Below, piece by piece: positions 36,596 to 45,940 of a DNA stretch of 64,000 bases; position 1 is the first letter of the stretch, and each line of letters begins with the position of its first letter. Position numbers and translations under genes: made by a program. Source of the stretch: Blastococcus mobilis (GTDB lineage: Bacteria; Actinomycetota; Actinomycetes; Mycobacteriales; Geodermatophilaceae); contig NZ_FZNO01000009.1 in assembly GCF_900188025.1 (NCBI RefSeq), positions 110,667 through 174,666 of the forward strand, written 5' to 3'. The notes under the pieces were generated by a model. It worked only from the letters and a program-made list of their open reading frames with translations, was not told the DNA's origin and did no database searches.

Positions 36596-36775
36596 ATGGC
36601 GCAGCTCAAGGTCACCCAGGTCAAGTCGGCCATCGGGCGCAAGAAGAACCAGCGCGAGACGCTGCGGTCGCTGGGCCTGAAGCGGATCCACGACTCGGTC
36701 GTGCAGGAGGACCGTCCCGAGATCCGCGGGATGGTCGCGACGGTGCCGCACCTCGTGCGCGTCGAGGAAGTCTGA
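36596..36775 (+). CDS. rpmD: 50S ribosomal protein L30
   Basis: A 59-residue L30: [40 protein letters not shown] and [15 protein letters not shown], normal for the bacterial protein. The ATG is one base after the rpsE stop, so coupling is likely. L30 is a surface protein of the 50S subunit, typically encoded between rpsE and rplO as here. Confidence 0.97.
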   Translation: MAQLKVTQVKSAIGRKKNQRETLRSLGLKRIHDSVVQEDRPEIRGMVATVPHLVRVEEV

Positions 36776-36788
36776 GGAAAGACTCGCT

Positions 36789-37232
36789 ATGACTCTGAAA
36801 GTTCACCACCTGCGTCCGGCCCCGGGCGCCCACACCGCCAAGACGCGAGTCGGCCGCGGTGAGGGCTCCAAGGGCAAGACGGCCGGTCGCGGCACCAAGG
36901 GCACCGGCGCGCGCGGCAACACCCACGCCCGGTTCGAGGGCGGGCAGACCCCGCTGCACATGCGGCTGCCCAAGCTCTCCGGCTTCAAGAACCCCAACAA
37001 GGTCGTCTTCCAGGTCGTCAACCTCGACCGGATCGCGGCGCTCTTCCCCCAGGGCGGACAGGTCACCCCGGACTCGCTCGCCGAGGCCGGTGCGGTCCGC
37101 CGCGGCCAGCCGGTCAAGGTCCTGGGAACCGGCGAGCTCGGCGGCGTCAAGGTCGACGTCCAGGCGCACGCCTTCTCGGCGTCCGCTGCCGACAAGATCG
37201 GTGCGGCCGGGGGCAGCACCACCCGTATCTGA
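36789..37232 (+). CDS. rplO: 50S ribosomal protein L15
   Basis: A 147-residue L15 starting [20 protein letters not shown] with the Gly/Lys-rich loop [15 protein letters not shown] and the core [20 protein letters not shown]. Normal length. It is a late-assembly protein of the 50S subunit. A hairpin with an A-rich loop follows the stop, separating it from secY. Confidence 0.98.
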   Translation: MTLKVHHLRPAPGAHTAKTRVGRGEGSKGKTAGRGTKGTGARGNTHARFEGGQTPLHMRLPKLSGFKNPNKVVFQVVNLDRIAALFPQGGQVTPDSLAEAGAVRRGQPVKVLGTGELGGVKVDVQAHAFSASAADKIGAAGGSTTRI

Positions 37233-37239
37233 CGCCGGC

Positions 37240-37274
37240 GACCCCCGGGGCGCAAAAATGCGCCTCCGGGGGTC
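37240..37274 (+). terminator. Hairpin terminator after rplO
   Basis: GACCCCCGGGGCGCA (37240-37254) pairs with TGCGCCTCCGGGGGTC (37259-37274) with one bulged T and an AAAA loop. GTC follows, without a clear T-tract. It separates the ribosomal genes from secY, which has its own ribosome site 37337-37343. Confidence 0.75.
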
Positions 37275-37347
37275 GTCTGCTGCCCGGCCCGTCGTCGTTC
37301 CGGGCGGGTCCGTTGCTAACCTCACACGACCGACTCGGGGAGGGCAC

Positions 37348-38658
37348 GTGCTGCAGGCGTTCGCCGCGGCGTTCCGGACGCCAGACCTCCGGCGCAAGCT
37401 GCTGTTCTCCCTGGCGATCATCGCCGTCTACCGGCTGGGTGCCGCCGTACCGGGGCCTGGCGTCTCCGTCGAGGCGATCAACCGGTGCCTCGATCTGGCG
37501 CAGGCCTCCGACCAGCGCGACATCTACTCGCTGGTCAACCTGTTTTCGGGCGGCGCACTGCTGCGGCTGAGCGTCTTCGCGCTCGGGATCATGCCGTACA
37601 TCACTGCGAGCATCATCGTGCAGCTGCTGGTGGTCGTGATCCCGCGGTTCGAGCAGCTGAAGAAGGAAGGGCAGTCGGGTCAGGCGAAGCTGACCCAGTA
37701 CACCCGCTACCTGACGATCGCCCTGGCCGTCCTGCAGAGCACCGGCATCATCGCCCTGGCGCGCAGCGGTCAGCTGTTCCCCGGGTGCTCCGAGAGCATC
37801 ATCCCGTCGGACTCCGTGTGGTCGACGGTGGTGCTGGTCATCGCCCTCACCGCCGGCACGGCGCTGATCATGTGGCTCGGCGAGCTGCTCACCGAGAAGG
37901 GGATCGGCAACGGCATGTCCGTGCTGATCTTCACCTCGATCGCCGCCCGCATCCCCGCCGAGGGCGGCGCGATCCTCCAGACCCGCGGTGGCATCGTCTT
38001 CGCGGTCGTCTGCGCCTTCGCGCTGCTGATCATCGGTGCGGTCGTGTACGTCGAACAGGCCCAGCGCCGCATCCCGGTCCAGTACGCCAAGCGGATGGTC
38101 GGCCGCCGGATGTACGGCGGGACGTCGACGTACCTGCCGCTGAAGGTGAACCAGGCCGGCGTCATCCCGGTGATCTTCGCGTCGTCCCTGCTCTACCTGC
38201 CCCAGCTGATCACCCAGCTGCAGGGCAACGAGACGGGTCCGGTCCGACGGTTCTTCGAGAACTACATCATCGACCAGAGCAGCCCGGTCCACGTCGCGTT
38301 CTACTTCGGTCTGATCGTCTTCTTCACGTACTTCTACGTGTCGATCACGTTCAATCCCGAGGAACGGGCCGATGACATGAAGCGCTACGGCGGCTTCATC
38401 CCGGGCATCCGCCCTGGCCGGCCGACCGCCGAGTACCTGCAGTACGTGCTCTCCCGGATCACGCTGCCGGGCTCCATCTACCTGGGAACGGTGGCCGTGC
38501 TACCGAACCTGTTCCTGTCGATCACGCAGGAGGGGCAGAACCAGAATTTCCCGTTCGGGGGAACCGCGGTGCTGATCATGGTCGGAGTGGGGTTGGAGAC
38601 GGTGAAGCAGATCGAGACACAGCTCAACCAGCGCAACTACGAAGGGTTCCTGAAGTAG
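37348..38658 (+). CDS. secY: Preprotein translocase subunit SecY
   Basis: A 436-residue multispanning channel protein. N-terminal helix segment [20 protein letters not shown] is followed by the plug region, [17 protein letters not shown], and a long run of transmembrane helices; the cytosolic loop [20 protein letters not shown] is the SecA/ribosome contact. GTG 37348 with GGGAGGG upstream is chosen; a longer frame overlapping rplO is a shadow. It forms the Sec channel with SecE and SecG. The stop overlaps the adk GTG. Confidence 0.97.
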   Translation: MLQAFAAAFRTPDLRRKLLFSLAIIAVYRLGAAVPGPGVSVEAINRCLDLAQASDQRDIYSLVNLFSGGALLRLSVFALGIMPYITASIIVQLLVVVIPRFEQLKKEGQSGQAKLTQYTRYLTIALAVLQSTGIIALARSGQLFPGCSESIIPSDSVWSTVVLVIALTAGTALIMWLGELLTEKGIGNGMSVLIFTSIAARIPAEGGAILQTRGGIVFAVVCAFALLIIGAVVYVEQAQRRIPVQYAKRMVGRRMYGGTSTYLPLKVNQAGVIPVIFASSLLYLPQLITQLQGNETGPVRRFFENYIIDQSSPVHVAFYFGLIVFFTYFYVSITFNPEERADDMKRYGGFIPGIRPGRPTAEYLQYVLSRITLPGSIYLGTVAVLPNLFLSITQEGQNQNFPFGGTAVLIMVGVGLETVKQIETQLNQRNYEGFLK

Positions 38659-39263
38659 TGCGCGTCGTCCTCCTGGGCCCCCCCGGAGCGGGCAAGGGAA
38701 CCCAGGCGCAGATCATCGCCGGCCGGTTCGGTGTTCCGGCGATCTCGACCGGAGACATCTTCCGGGCCAACGTGAGCGGCCAGACCGAGCTCGGCCGGAA
38801 GGCCAAGACCTACATGGACGCCGGTGACCTCGTCCCCGACGAGATCACCGTCGCCATGGTGCGGGAACGCCTGGCCGAGCCCGATGCCAAGACCGGGTTC
38901 CTGCTGGACGGTTTCCCGCGGACCATCGCCCAGGCCGAGCAGCTCCGCCAGTCGCTGGCCGACCTCGGGTCCGCCCTCGACTGCGTGCTGGAGCTGGTCG
39001 TGGAGGAGGAGGAGCTGGTCCGCAGGCTCTCCGGCCGCCGGATGCTCGTCGACGGCGAGATGGTCCAGCGTGACGACGACAAGCCGGAGACGGTCCGGCA
39101 CCGGCTGCGCGTCTACCGGGAACAGACGGCCCCGCTCTCCGGGTTCTACGAATCCGAAGGCCTGCTGCGCCGCATCGACGCGATCGGTGAGGTCGAGGAG
39201 GTCACCGCCCGCGCGCTGACCGCGTGCGGTGCGTCGGAGCCCGGCCAGCCGACTGCGGACTGA
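38658..39263 (+). CDS. adk: Adenylate kinase
   Basis: A 201-residue enzyme converting ATP+AMP to two ADP. The P-loop is [10 protein letters not shown] at residues 7-16, the AMP-binding segment is [11 protein letters not shown], and [13 protein letters not shown] and [20 protein letters not shown] (the short LID with the DD motif) are present. There are no zinc-binding cysteines in the LID. The GTG shares a base with the secY TAG, giving the classical secY-adk-map order. Confidence 0.97.
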   Translation: MRVVLLGPPGAGKGTQAQIIAGRFGVPAISTGDIFRANVSGQTELGRKAKTYMDAGDLVPDEITVAMVRERLAEPDAKTGFLLDGFPRTIAQAEQLRQSLADLGSALDCVLELVVEEEELVRRLSGRRMLVDGEMVQRDDDKPETVRHRLRVYREQTAPLSGFYESEGLLRRIDAIGEVEEVTARALTACGASEPGQPTAD

Positions 39264-39332
39264 CGGGCAGGGCAGCAGATGACGGCCGGGATCCTGAGCC
39301 GCATCCCGCTGCTCGCGAAGTGGAGTGGACGC

Positions 39333-40136
39333 ATGATCCAGATCAAGACACCGCATGAGATCGAGCTCATGCGCGCCTCCGGCCTCGTGACCGCGGGGGC
39401 GCTCGCTGCGGTGAAGGCCGCGGTCCGGCCGGGTGTCACCACCGGCGAGCTGGACGCGATCGCCGAGGACCACATCCGCTCCCAGGGGGCGGTGCCCAAC
39501 TTCCTCGGCTACCACGGGTTCACCGGCACCATCTGTGCCTCCATCAATCACGAGATCGTGCACGGGATCCCCGACCCCGATCGCCGGCTGGCCGAGGGGG
39601 ACAACATCTCCATCGACTGCGGGGCCATCCTGCAGGGCTGGCACAGCGACTCCGCGGTCACCGTGACGGTGGGGGAGCCCTCGGCCGAGGACGCCGCGTT
39701 GCTGGACGTGACGGAACGGTCGATGTGGGCCGGCCTGGCGAAGGCGATCGCCGGTGGGCGACTGACCGACATCAGCGCCGCCGTCGAGCGGACCATCACC
39801 GCCGAGGCGCACCCGTACGGGATCGTGGACCGCTACGGCGGGCACGGCATCGGCACGGAGATGCACCAGGACCCGCACGTCCTGAACTACGGGCGCCCCG
39901 GCCGGGGACCCAAGCTGGTCCCGGGCCTGACGCTGGCCATCGAGCCGATGGTCACCGTCGGCGACCCGGCGACGGTGGAGCTCGACGACGGCTGGACGGT
40001 GATCACCAAGGACGGCTCACGTGCGGCGCACTTCGAGCACACCGTGGCGATCACCCCCGAGGGCCCCTGGGTGCTGACGGCCGAGGACGGCGGCGTCGCC
40101 GGCCTCGCCCCGTTCGGCATCACGCCCCGCACCTGA
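39333..40136 (+). CDS. map: Type I methionine aminopeptidase
   Basis: A 267-residue metallopeptidase removing N-terminal Met. It starts MIQIKTPHEIELMRASGLV. Metal ligands are visible: NISIDCGAI (Asp), SDSAVTVTVG (Asp), GHGIGTEMHQDPHVLNYG (His), LAIEPMVTVG (Glu) and FEHTVAIT (Glu region). ATG 39333 has GGAG 7 nt upstream; ATG 39279 would add 18 residues. It is the last gene of the secY group; a degenerate terminator-like repeat follows. Confidence 0.95.
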   Translation: MIQIKTPHEIELMRASGLVTAGALAAVKAAVRPGVTTGELDAIAEDHIRSQGAVPNFLGYHGFTGTICASINHEIVHGIPDPDRRLAEGDNISIDCGAILQGWHSDSAVTVTVGEPSAEDAALLDVTERSMWAGLAKAIAGGRLTDISAAVERTITAEAHPYGIVDRYGGHGIGTEMHQDPHVLNYGRPGRGPKLVPGLTLAIEPMVTVGDPATVELDDGWTVITKDGSRAAHFEHTVAITPEGPWVLTAEDGGVAGLAPFGITPRT

Positions 40137-40140
40137 AGCA

Positions 40141-40215
40141 GGACCCGCCCCTTGCAGGGTCCCGTTGCCGGCTCCGTCCCGAGGCTCACCCGAGCGTGCG
40201 AGGGGCGAGGTGTAC
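40141..40215. repeat. Degenerate terminator-like repeat after map
   Basis: GGACCCGCCCCTTGCAGGGTC resembles the flank of the family; the minus strand of 40187-40210 contains CCTCGCCCCTCGCACGCTCG, the family core. It lies in a 374-base gap before infA. The rest of the gap holds the infA promoter and a leader of about 160 nt, with no supported gene. Confidence 0.45.
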
Positions 40216-40311
40216 GGGATGCTTGGACGCTGGGGGGGCAGCGGGCCATCGGCTGCAGGGGAGCCACCACTCGGCGTGCTGCCCATCACCCCTCACCCCC
40301 CGGGGGGCGGG

Positions 40312-40341
40312 TTGGTGAGTGGTGGGACGCCGCGGTATAGT
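40312..40341 (+). promoter_or_regulatory. Candidate infA promoter
   Basis: TTGGTG (40312-40317), an 18-base spacer and TATAGT (40336-40341), a near-perfect -10. It would start the infA-rpmJ-rpsM group with a leader of about 160 nt. Confidence 0.72.
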
Positions 40342-40510
40342 GGCCGATGGCGTTCGCGCCGTCTCGTCGTCGTGCTGTGGCCGCACGATGCGGGACGCCC
40401 TCGCGAGAGCGCCTGCACCACCTGATCTGCAACCACCGAGCGCGTCCGACGGGGTTCCTCCCTGGGTGCGCGAGGACATGGACCACCGAGTCAAGGAGCG
40501 CGTGTAGGGA

Positions 40511-40732
40511 ATGGCGAAGAAGGACGGGGCCATCGAGGTCGAGGGTCGCGTCGTCGAGCCGCTGCCCAATGCGATGTTCCGGGTCGAGCTGCAGAACGGG
40601 CACCGGGTGCTCGCCCACATCAGCGGCAAGATGCGTCAGCACTACATCCGCATCCTGCCCGAGGACCGCGTGGTCGTGGAGCTCTCGCCCTACGACCTGA
40701 CCCGCGGTCGCATCGTCTACCGCTACAAGTAA
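40511..40732 (+). CDS. infA: Translation initiation factor IF-1
   Basis: A 73-residue OB-fold protein: [40 protein letters not shown] and [20 protein letters not shown], ending RIVYRYK. It blocks the A site during initiation. Normal length. It begins the alpha-type operon, with rpmJ, rpsM, rpsK, rpsD, rpoA and rplQ downstream, as in other actinobacteria. Confidence 0.98.
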   Translation: MAKKDGAIEVEGRVVEPLPNAMFRVELQNGHRVLAHISGKMRQHYIRILPEDRVVVELSPYDLTRGRIVYRYK

Positions 40733-40802
40733 CCGCTCGACCGCGACTGCCCACCGGCAGAGCCGCGGCGGCACACGATCTGAGGAATGAGGGGCGGCAC
40801 CG

Positions 40803-40916
40803 GTGAAGGTCCAGCCGTCGGTGAAGAAGATCTGCGACAAGTGCAAGGTGATCCGCCGGCACGGCCGGGTCATGGTCATCTGCGACAACGCCCGGCACAA
40901 GCAGCGCCAGGGCTGA
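40803..40916 (+). CDS. rpmJ: 50S ribosomal protein L36, zinc-binding form
   Basis: A short gene of 37 codons starting with GTG 40803 ([19 protein letters not shown]) and ending [11 protein letters not shown]. The CDKC and CDNARH pattern (three Cys and one His) is the zinc-binding type. It is always found between infA and rpsM in actinobacteria, as here. The last base is 14 nt before the rpsM ATG, which carries a GAGGGAG site upstream. Confidence 0.97.
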   Translation: MKVQPSVKKICDKCKVIRRHGRVMVICDNARHKQRQG

Positions 40917-40930
40917 GGGAGTACGCGAAC

Positions 40931-41311
40931 ATGGCACGACTGGCTGGCGTCGACCTGCCCCGCGAGAAGCGGATGGAGATCGCGCTCACCTACATCTATG
41001 GCATCGGCAAGGCGCACGCGAAGGAGACCTTGGCCGCGACGGGCGTCAGCCCCGATCTGCGCGTCAAGGACCTCGGCGACGAGGACCTGCTGAAGCTGCG
41101 CGACTACATCGACGAGCACTTCCGCGTCGAGGGTGACCTGCGCCGCGAGGTGGCCGGCGACATCCGCCGCAAGGTGGAGATCGGCTGCTACCAGGGGCTG
41201 CGGCACCGCCGTGGGCTCCCGGTCCACGGTCAGCGCACCAAGACCAACGCGCGCTCGAGCAAGGGCCCGCGCAAGACCATCGCCGGCAAGAAGAAGGCCG
41301 GCAAGAAGTAA
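40931..41311 (+). CDS. rpsM: 30S ribosomal protein S13
   Basis: A 126-residue S13: [60 protein letters not shown] and a basic C-terminus. It bridges the 30S head with the 50S subunit and contacts P-site tRNA. ATG 40931 is preferred over a longer frame that covers rpmJ. A 14-bp hairpin lies between it and rpsK. Confidence 0.98.
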   Translation: MARLAGVDLPREKRMEIALTYIYGIGKAHAKETLAATGVSPDLRVKDLGDEDLLKLRDYIDEHFRVEGDLRREVAGDIRRKVEIGCYQGLRHRRGLPVHGQRTKTNARSSKGPRKTIAGKKKAGKK

Positions 41312-41317
41312 GCCGCG

Positions 41318-41365
41318 TGGCGTGCCGTCGCGGCGACCCGTGAGGGCGGGAGCGACGGCGCGCCA
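41318..41365 (+). other. 14-bp hairpin between rpsM and rpsK
   Basis: TGGCGTGCCGTCGC (41318-41331) pairs with GCGACGGCGCGCCA (41352-41365), with one G-T pair, around a 20-nt loop. In a 111-nt gap; it could be a processing or attenuation site. Confidence 0.6.
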
Positions 41366-41422
41366 GCGGGCTGCCTCTGGCAGCACCCCCAGGCCATAGC
41401 AACGTCAAGGATCCGGAGAGAC

Positions 41423-41830
41423 ATGCCTCCCAGGGCTCGCACCGCGGCTGGTGCCAAGAAGGTCCGCCGCAAGGAGAAGAAGAACGTCGCCCACGGCGCC
41501 GCGCACATCAAGAGCACGTTCAACAACACGATCGTGTCGATCACCGACCCCAACGGCAACGTGATCAGCTGGGCCTCCGCCGGCCACGTCGGTTTCAAGG
41601 GCTCGCGCAAGTCCACGCCGTTCGCGGCGCAGATGGCTGCCGAGAACGCTGCGCGCAAGGCGCAGGAGCACGGCATGCGCAAGGTCGACGTCTTCGTGAA
41701 GGGCCCGGGCTCCGGTCGCGAGACGGCAATCCGCTCCCTGCAGGCCACCGGGCTCGAGGTCGGACAGATCCAGGACGTGACGCCGCAGCCGCACAACGGC
41801 TGCCGCCCCAAGAAGCGCCGCCGGGTCTGA
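41423..41830 (+). CDS. rpsK: 30S ribosomal protein S11
   Basis: A 135-residue S11. A basic N-terminus ([20 protein letters not shown]) precedes the core [20 protein letters not shown] and [20 protein letters not shown], ending [13 protein letters not shown]11 forms part of the platform near the mRNA exit. Normal length. rpsD follows after 35 nt. Confidence 0.98.
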   Translation: MPPRARTAAGAKKVRRKEKKNVAHGAAHIKSTFNNTIVSITDPNGNVISWASAGHVGFKGSRKSTPFAAQMAAENAARKAQEHGMRKVDVFVKGPGSGRETAIRSLQATGLEVGQIQDVTPQPHNGCRPKKRRRV

Positions 41831-41865
41831 CCGGTCACTGACGAGACGAATCAGGAGTATTTGAC

Positions 41866-42492
41866 GTGGCCCGTTACACCGGAGCCGACTGCCGCATGTG
41901 CCGGCGCGAGAAGATGAAGCTGTTCCTCAAGGGCAGCAAGTGCGAGTCCCCGAAGTGCCCGATCGAGATCCGGCCCTACCCGCCGGGCGAGCACGGCCGT
42001 GGCCGCACCAAGGACAGCGAGTACCTGCTCCAGCTCCGTGAGAAGCAGAAGGCCCGCCGCATCTACGGCGTCCTCGAGAAGCAGTTCCGCGGCTACTACG
42101 AAGAGGCCAACCGCAAGACCGGCAAGACCGGCGAGGTCCTCCTCCAGATCCTGGAGTCGCGGCTGGACAACGTGGTCTACCGGGCCGGCTTCGCCGAGTC
42201 CCGCGACATGGCCCGCCAGCTGGTGCGTCACGGCCACATCCGGGTGAACGGCCGCAAGGTCGACATCCCGTCCTACCGGGTGAGCGAGAACGACATCATC
42301 GAGGTCGCGGAGAAGTCGCGCACGATGCTGCCGTTCGAGATCGCCCAGGCCCGCGCCGGCGAGCGTCCCGTGCCGGCCTGGCTGGAGGTCATCAGCAGCC
42401 AGCTGCGCGTGCTCGTGCACAGCATCCCGGCCCGCCAGGTGATCGACACCCCGGTCCAGGAGCAGCTGATCGTGGAGCTCTACTCCAAGTAA
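41866..42492 (+). CDS. rpsD: 30S ribosomal protein S4, zinc-finger (C+) form
   Basis: A 208-residue S4. The N-terminal region has CRMC and KCESPKC, the four-cysteine zinc finger of the C+ form. The S4 RNA-binding domain reads [20 protein letters not shown] and [19 protein letters not shown]. It nucleates 16S rRNA folding and regulates the alpha operon in E. coli. GTG 41866 has CAGGAGTA upstream. Two hairpins lie between it and rpoA. Confidence 0.97.
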   Translation: MARYTGADCRMCRREKMKLFLKGSKCESPKCPIEIRPYPPGEHGRGRTKDSEYLLQLREKQKARRIYGVLEKQFRGYYEEANRKTGKTGEVLLQILESRLDNVVYRAGFAESRDMARQLVRHGHIRVNGRKVDIPSYRVSENDIIEVAEKSRTMLPFEIAQARAGERPVPAWLEVISSQLRVLVHSIPARQVIDTPVQEQLIVELYSK

Positions 42493-42497
42493 GAGGA

Positions 42498-42546
42498 CCC
42501 CGTCCTCCTCACCCCTCGCAAGCTCGGGGGTGGCCTCGGGACGGGG
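42498..42546 (+). repeat. Terminator-like dispersed repeat after rpsD
   Basis: The outer stem CCCCGTCC (42498-42505) pairs with GGACGGGG (42539-42546). Inside, TCACCCCTCGCAAGCTCGGG is the family core and forms CACCCC/GGGGTG. It starts 6 nt after the rpsD stop. Confidence 0.75.
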
Positions 42547-42550
42547 CCAC

Positions 42551-42584
42551 GGCTCCGGCGGGCGGACAGATGCCCGCCGGAGCC
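42551..42584 (+). terminator. 13-bp perfect hairpin before rpoA
   Basis: GGCTCCGGCGGGC (42551-42563) and GCCCGCCGGAGCC (42572-42584) are exact complements with an 8-nt loop (GGACAGAT). It follows the repeat directly, so two strong hairpins separate rpsD from rpoA. There is no T-tract. Confidence 0.65.
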
Positions 42585-42643
42585 AGCACCACCCCCTCAC
42601 GGCGTCATATGGCGGTCGCCGGAGGACCAGAAGGAGATCCACC

Positions 42644-43708
42644 ATGCTCATCGCACAGCGCCCCACCCTCACCGAGGAGACGATCACCGAGTCCCGCTCG
42701 CGGTTCGTCATCGAGCCGCTCGAGCCCGGCTTCGGCTACACCCTCGGCAACTCCCTGCGCCGCACGCTCCTCTCCTCGATCCCCGGCGCTGCTGTCACCA
42801 GCATCCGGATCGAGGGCACCCTGCACGAGTTCACCACCGTGCCGGGCGTCAAGGAGGACGTCACCGAGATCATCCTCAACCTCAAGGGTCTGGTCGTCAG
42901 CTCCGACTCGGACGAGCCGGTGACCATGTACCTGCGCAAGCAGGGCCCCGGCGAGGTCACCGCCGCCGACATCGCGCCCCCGGCCGGTGTCGAGGTGCAC
43001 AACCCCGACCTGCACATCGCGACCCTCAACGGCAAGGGCCGCCTCGAGATCGAGCTGGTCGTCGAGCGTGGCCGCGGCTACGTCCCGGCGCCGCAGAACA
43101 AGCAGCCCGGCCAGGAGATCGGCCGCATCCCGGTCGACTCCATCTACTCGCCGGTCCTCAAGGTGACCTACGCCGTCGAGGCCACCCGTGTCGAGCAGCG
43201 CACCGACTTCGACCGCCTGGTCGTCGACGTCGAGACCAAGCCGTCGATCGCCCCGCGGGACGCCATCGCGTCTGCCGGTTCGACCCTGGTCGAGCTGTTC
43301 GGCCTGCTGCGCGAGCTGAACGTCGACGCCGAGGGCATCGAGGTCGGCCCGAGCCCGGCCGAGGCCGCCGACATCGCGAACTTCTCGATGCCGATCGAGG
43401 ACATGGACCTCACCGTCCGGTCCTACAACTGCCTCAAGCGCGAGGGCGTGCACACCGTCGGTGAGCTCGTCACCCGTTCCGAGGCCGACCTCCTCGACAT
43501 CCGCAACTTCGGGGCCAAGTCGATCGACGAGGTCAAGATGAAGCTGGCGGCCATGGGTCTCGCGCTCAAGGACAGCCCGCCCGGGTTCATCCCCACCTCG
43601 ATCGAGAGCTACGACGAGGGCTACGAGACCGACGCGTACCAGGGTTCGCCCGAGTACGCCGACGTCGAGTACAGCGACGCCTCCTTCCAGGAGACCGAGC
43701 AGCTCTGA
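42644..43708 (+). CDS. rpoA: DNA-directed RNA polymerase subunit alpha
   Basis: A 354-residue alpha subunit. The N-terminal dimerisation domain has [20 protein letters not shown] and [16 protein letters not shown], and the C-terminal domain has [20 protein letters not shown] and [16 protein letters not shown] for promoter UP-element and activator contacts. The final ~30 residues are Glu/Asp/Tyr/Ser-rich. AAGGAG lies 7 nt before ATG 42644. A terminator-like repeat follows the stop. Confidence 0.98.
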   Translation: MLIAQRPTLTEETITESRSRFVIEPLEPGFGYTLGNSLRRTLLSSIPGAAVTSIRIEGTLHEFTTVPGVKEDVTEIILNLKGLVVSSDSDEPVTMYLRKQGPGEVTAADIAPPAGVEVHNPDLHIATLNGKGRLEIELVVERGRGYVPAPQNKQPGQEIGRIPVDSIYSPVLKVTYAVEATRVEQRTDFDRLVVDVETKPSIAPRDAIASAGSTLVELFGLLRELNVDAEGIEVGPSPAEAADIANFSMPIEDMDLTVRSYNCLKREGVHTVGELVTRSEADLLDIRNFGAKSIDEVKMKLAAMGLALKDSPPGFIPTSIESYDEGYETDAYQGSPEYADVEYSDASFQETEQL

Positions 43709-43713
43709 AAGGA

Positions 43714-43761
43714 CCCCGTCCTCCCACCCTTCGCACGCCCAAGGTGGGACCCTGGACGGGG
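43714..43761 (+). repeat. Terminator-like dispersed repeat after rpoA
   Basis: The outer stem CCCCGTCC (43714-43721) pairs with GGACGGGG (43754-43761). The inner TCCCACCCTTCGCACGCCC with AAGGTGGGACC is a diverged core whose inner stem is still paired. It starts 5 nt after the rpoA stop. Confidence 0.75.
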
Positions 43762-43790
43762 CCACGGTGGGGCCCTGCAGCGGGGCCGGT

Positions 43791-43816
43791 CGGACGGCGG
43801 GGGAACCCGCCGTCCG
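43791..43816 (+). terminator. 11-bp perfect hairpin before rplQ
   Basis: CGGACGGCGGG (43791-43801) pairs with CCCGCCGTCCG (43806-43816) around a GGAA tetraloop. It lies between the dispersed repeat and the rplQ ribosome site. Confidence 0.65.
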
Positions 43817-43960
43817 GCGCCGCCCTCGGTGCAGCGACACTGGACGCGAGCAGCAGCCGCGACACCAGGGCACCACTCAGGAACGCAGCACGACCCGGAC
43901 GACGCACCACCACGGATGCAGCCGAGCACGCACCGCCCGGCCGCTTGAGGAAGGACCGAC

Positions 43961-44572
43961 ATGCCCACCCCCACCAAGGGCCCCCGTCTCGGCGGGTCTC
44001 CCGCGCACGAGCGGCTGATGCTGGCCAACCTGGCCACCTCGCTGTTCGAGCACGGGCGGATCACGACCACCGAGACGAAGGCGAAGCGCCTGCGTCCCCT
44101 GGCCGAGAAGCTGGTGACCTTCGCCAAGCGCGGTGACCTGCACGCCCGTCGTCAGGTGATGACGACCATCCGTGACAAGGACGTCGTCCACACCCTCTTC
44201 GCCGAGATCGGTCCTCGCTACGAGAACCGTCCCGGTGGCTACACCCGGATCACCAAGGTGGGCCCCCGCAAGGGCGACAACGCCCCCATGGCGGTCATCG
44301 AGCTGGTCGAGGCCCTGACCGTCGGTCAGCAGGCGGTCGGCGAGGCCGAGCGTGCGCGCGGCACCACGTTCGCGTCGGGCGCCGGGTCGGCCGCCGCCTC
44401 GGGCGAGGTCACGGCCGACGCGCTCGAGGACGCCGAGTCCACGGACGCGGACGCCGGCGACGAGGCCGTCGCCGCGGACGGTGCCGAGGACGCGTCCTCC
44501 GAGGACGCCGACGTCGTCGCCGCTGACGCGGAGTCCCCCGGCGACGCCGAGGCCACGGACGGCGCACGGTGA
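43961..44572 (+). CDS. rplQ: 50S ribosomal protein L17 with long acidic tail
   Basis: A 203-residue L17. The core ([20 protein letters not shown] to [11 protein letters not shown]) is normal, about 120 residues. The remaining ~80 residues form an Asp/Glu/Ala-rich acidic tail (for example DAEATDGAR at the end). Tails occur on actinobacterial L17, but this is longer than the ~180-residue mycobacterial form. L17 is near the exit tunnel. The stop overlaps the GTG of the next frame. Confidence 0.95.
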   Translation: MPTPTKGPRLGGSPAHERLMLANLATSLFEHGRITTTETKAKRLRPLAEKLVTFAKRGDLHARRQVMTTIRDKDVVHTLFAEIGPRYENRPGGYTRITKVGPRKGDNAPMAVIELVEALTVGQQAVGEAERARGTTFASGAGSAAASGEVTADALEDAESTDADAGDEAVAADGAEDASSEDADVVAADAESPGDAEATDGAR

Positions 44573-45006
44573 GTGACCCCGACGCCCCTGTCCCGGCCGC
44601 CGAGGCCGCGGACGGCGACGCCGCGCCGCAGCAGGGCGCTCCGGGTACGGGCGGCAACGCCGGCGCGGTGGGCGTGCGCGTGGGCGGCGGCGACCAGGGG
44701 GCGACCCTCGACGGCGAGACGACCGGGCCCGGTGGGGACACGTCCCCGGCCGTGGTGAACGGGTCGGTCGACGCGGAGGCGCAGGAGACCGTCACCGACG
44801 TGTTCAGCCCGGACGGCGAGCGCCAGGACGACGGTGCCGTGAACCCGGAGCCGCAGCGGCAGAACGCGGCCGTCGTCGACGACCCGGCCCTGTCGCCCGA
44901 GCTCGCCGCCGCCGCGGCGGCCGAGATCGAGGCCGCGGAGCTGAGTGACGCCGCGACCTCCGGCACCCTCTACCAGGGGGGCGACGCCGCTCCCGACCCC
45001 AAGTGA
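44569..45006 (+). CDS. Acidic low-complexity protein of unknown function
   Basis: I do not recognise this protein. It is 145 residues, very rich in Ala, Gly, Asp, Glu and Pro, with almost no aromatic residues and no transmembrane or signal segment, so it is likely disordered. GTG 44569 overlaps the rplQ TGA (GTGA), in the manner of coupled genes here. Its composition resembles the L17 tail directly upstream, so it might have arisen from 3' extension and frameshift of that tail. It lies between rplQ and truA, where other actinobacteria usually have no gene. It could be a real coupled gene or a chance GC-rich frame. Confidence 0.45.
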   Translation: MSDPDAPVPAAEAADGDAAPQQGAPGTGGNAGAVGVRVGGGDQGATLDGETTGPGGDTSPAVVNGSVDAEAQETVTDVFSPDGERQDDGAVNPEPQRQNAAVVDDPALSPELAAAAAAEIEAAELSDAATSGTLYQGGDAAPDPK

Positions 45007-45874
45007 GCGGTCGCTGAGCACCACGCATGACCCCGACGAGCCCGTCACCGGCAACGGTGGCGGGCTCGTCCGTCTTCGACTGGCCGTCAGCTACGACGGC
45101 ACGGAGCTGCACGGGTGGGCGCGGCAGCCCGGGCAACGCACCGTCCAGGGGGAGCTCGAGCAGGCGCTGTCCATGGTGCTGCGCGTCCCGGTCGACCTGA
45201 CCGTGGCCGGGCGGACCGACGCGGGCGTGCACGCGACCGGGCAGGTCGCCCACTGCGACGTGCCCACCGGGACGTGGCGGGAGCAGGAGCACCGGCTCGT
45301 CCGGCGCCTCCGCGGCGTGCTGCCGCCGGACATCGCCGTTCCCGCGGTCGTCGAGGCACATCCCGACTTCGATGCCCGGTTCAGTGCGCTCGGCCGCCAC
45401 TACGTCTATCGGCTGACCGACGACCCCTCAGGCCCACCCCCGCTGCGACGCGCCGACACGGTGGGATGGCCCCGCGCAGTGGACGCGGACGCGATGGCGG
45501 CGGCCGCGGACCTGCTGCTCGGGGAGCACGACTTCGCAGCCTTCTGCCGCCGCCGCGAGGGTGCCACCACCATCCGCACGCTCCTGGCGCTCGACGTCGT
45601 CCGCACCGGCAGTCTCGTCACCGTCTCGGCGTCGGCGGACGCCTTCTGCCACTCGATGGTGCGCAGCCTCGTCGGTGCGCTGACCGCCGTCGGGGAAGGC
45701 CGCCGCCCTCCGGAGTGGCCGGCCGCCCTGTTCGCCCGCACCGAGCGGTCCAGCGAGGTGCCCGTGGCGCCGGCCGGCGGTCTGACCCTGGTGCGCGTCG
45801 ACTACCCGATCGACGAGGAGCTGGCAGCTCGTGCGCAGATCACCCGTGCGCGCCGGGAGACCTCACCGGCCTAG
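44945..45874 (+). CDS. truA: tRNA pseudouridine synthase A
   Basis: This enzyme makes pseudouridine 38-40 in the anticodon stem-loop. The core starts [20 protein letters not shown], and the catalytic motif GRTDAGVHA has its Asp at about residue 92 of this frame. The usual [17 protein letters not shown] motif is near the end. The only in-frame standard start before the core is GTG 44945, overlapping the preceding frame by 62 bases; the core actually begins near 45060, so the true start is uncertain (a CTG at 45014 is an alternative). Length 309 versus ~270 in relatives. Confidence 0.9.
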   Translation: MTPRPPAPSTRGATPLPTPSERSLSTTHDPDEPVTGNGGGLVRLRLAVSYDGTELHGWARQPGQRTVQGELEQALSMVLRVPVDLTVAGRTDAGVHATGQVAHCDVPTGTWREQEHRLVRRLRGVLPPDIAVPAVVEAHPDFDARFSALGRHYVYRLTDDPSGPPPLRRADTVGWPRAVDADAMAAAADLLLGEHDFAAFCRRREGATTIRTLLALDVVRTGSLVTVSASADAFCHSMVRSLVGALTAVGEGRRPPEWPAALFARTERSSEVPVAPAGGLTLVRVDYPIDEELAARAQITRARRETSPA

Positions 45875-45879
45875 CGGTC

Positions 45880-45936
45880 GACGAGGGGTTCGGCCGGCAG
45901 GCCGGAGACGCCCCGGCTCCGCCGGTCGGCCTCGTC
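45880..45936. terminator. Bidirectional hairpin between truA and the NAD(P)-binding gene
   Basis: GACGAGG (45880-45886) pairs with CCTCGTC (45930-45936), enclosing further GGCC/CCGG repeats. The two genes converge here. Confidence 0.5.
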
Positions 45937-45940
45937 CGGC

